This document shows positions 63,650 to 64,000 of a stretch of DNA of 64,000 nt, one piece after another (within the stretch, counting starts at the first letter, position 1; the number at the start of each line of letters is the position of its first letter). Below the pieces are notes generated by a model. It had not been told where the DNA came from. It did no database searches and was given only the letters and a program-made list of their open reading frames with translations. The position numbers were made by a program, and so were the translations under genes. Location of the stretch: the NCBI GenBank assembly GCA_045134375.1, contig JBGUVL010000035.1, forward strand, positions 1-64,000, read 5' to 3'. Source of the stretch: JBGUVL01 sp045134375 (lineage in GTDB: Bacteria; Bacillota_I; Bacilli_A; Erysipelotrichales; Erysipelotrichaceae).

Positions 63650-63784
63650 ATTATCAAGAGTTAGGTTAGAGAGTTAGCTCGTAGCCTATACCAACCTACC
63701 CTTTGTGGAAAGGTGGTTCTGCTAACATCGATAAGAGAAATCATATGAAAAATAAGTATGCCTTCTCTTATGGAGGCATTTTTT
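63650..63784 (+). ncRNA. SAM riboswitch (S-box type) with terminator
   Basis: The leader of metK starts TTATCAAGAG (63651-63660) and has a matching GATAAGAG (63730-63737), forming helix P1 of an S-box. Between them CCAACCTACC / GGTGGTT and GCTAAC fit the S-box core pattern, although the sequence is divergent. The terminator ATGCCT / AGGCAT plus T run (63758-63784) contains CTCTTAT, which can pair with GATAAGAG as the antiterminator, so SAM should switch the gene off. I judge the S-box class from these pairings. Confidence 0.75.
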
Positions 63785-63803
63785 ATGCCAGAAAGGAGAT
63801 ATT

Positions 63804-64000
63804 ATGAAAGATTTTATTTTTACAAGTGAAAGTATTACCGAAGGACATCCAGATAAAATTTGCGATAAAATTGCTGATTCTATTTTGGATGCGGCATTAA
63901 CGCAAGACCCAAACAGTAAAATGGCAGTGGAAGCTACGATAAAAGACGATTTTGTATTAGTCTATGGGGAAGCAAATACAACAGCTTCCATTGATTATGA
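63804..64000 (+). CDS. metK: S-adenosylmethionine synthetase, 3' part outside window
   Basis: Partial: 65 codons to the window end. The start reads MKDFIFTSESITEGHPDKICD followed by KIADSILDAAL and VYGEANTTASIDY, the well-known N-terminus of MetK with the ATP-binding GHPDK. AAAGGAGATATT gives a good ribosome site before ATG 63804. It makes SAM from methionine and ATP and is controlled by the riboswitch upstream. Confidence 0.95.
   Translation, partial: MKDFIFTSESITEGHPDKICDKIADSILDAALTQDPNSKMAVEATIKDDFVLVYGEANTTASIDY

Overview
The window reads as chromosome of a low-GC, Gram-positive gut-type Bacillota, most likely an Erysipelotrichia-like lineage. This is inferred from gene style only: a PotC-PotD fusion, a FeoA-FeoA-FeoB operon, a split transketolase, AsnA, DegV paired with a MarR regulator, and Shine-Dalgarno sites close to AGGAGG. 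No rRNA, tRNA or CRISPR array was seen. Genes run mainly on the + strand up to 27.5 kb, then alternate. Compact operons are separated by clear hairpin-plus-T-run terminators.

Layout. 1-0.97 kb is debris: the end of a phage minor capsid gene joined to a stop-interrupted fragment. 1.0-4.9 kb is a sugar-sensing set (binding lipoprotein, YesM-type kinase, AraC-type response regulator) in which both the kinase (frameshift at an A8 run) and the regulator (in-frame TGA) are broken. 5.0-7.1 kb is a membrane-stress-like pair (Tim44-like zinc-ribbon protein and SPFH protein). 7.2-12.1 kb is a polyamine operon (XRE-cupin regulator, PotA with an unusual insertion, PotB, PotC-PotD fusion). 12.2-18.6 kb holds purine salvage (DeoD), a HAD phosphatase, MutY, an ACT-less aspartokinase, an amidase-like protein without its zinc ligands, and an ABC-F ATPase. 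18.7-21.4 kb is the ferrous iron operon. 21.4-23 kb carries an IS110-family element. 23-27.5 kb holds methionine aminopeptidase, transketolase, a group IIC intron remnant just behind the transketolase terminator, and a split ThrE-type exporter. 27.5-31.1 kb (- strand) holds asnA, degV-marR and a Gfo/Idh/MocA oxidoreductase. 31.2-35.8 kb holds an HD hydrolase, small proteins, a Mbeg1-like hydrolase and an orphan PTS EIIC. 36.1-40.7 kb is purD-purB and fhs, the last behind a ZTP riboswitch. 41-46.6 kb holds glycerate kinase, an S51-like peptidase, a tRNA methyltransferase-like protein, an asparaginase-family hydrolase, a dead MATE gene and a lipoprotein. 46.7-50.3 kb holds mnmG, a FeoB-associated Cys-rich protein, a DtxR-family regulator, an Spx/ArsC protein and two small genes. 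50.4-62.6 kb is the most distinctive block: two amidohydrolases and two M14 metallopeptidases on the - strand, divergent from a complete Dpp/Opp transporter that encloses a third M14 gene. The window ends with an alpha/beta hydrolase and metK, the latter behind a SAM riboswitch.

How genes work together. Iron: matching AGTTAG-N6-CTAACT palindromes lie before feoAAB and before the FeoB-associated gene 30 kb away, which sits beside a DtxR-family regulator; this suggests one small iron or manganese regulon. One-carbon and purine genes (purD, purB, ZTP switch, fhs, metK) cluster loosely. The 50-62 kb block looks like a peptide uptake and intracellular breakdown island of unknown substrate, with one active-looking and one ligand-less amidohydrolase translated as an overlapping pair. 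I regard this block, the intron remnant and the IS110 leader RNA as the best leads.
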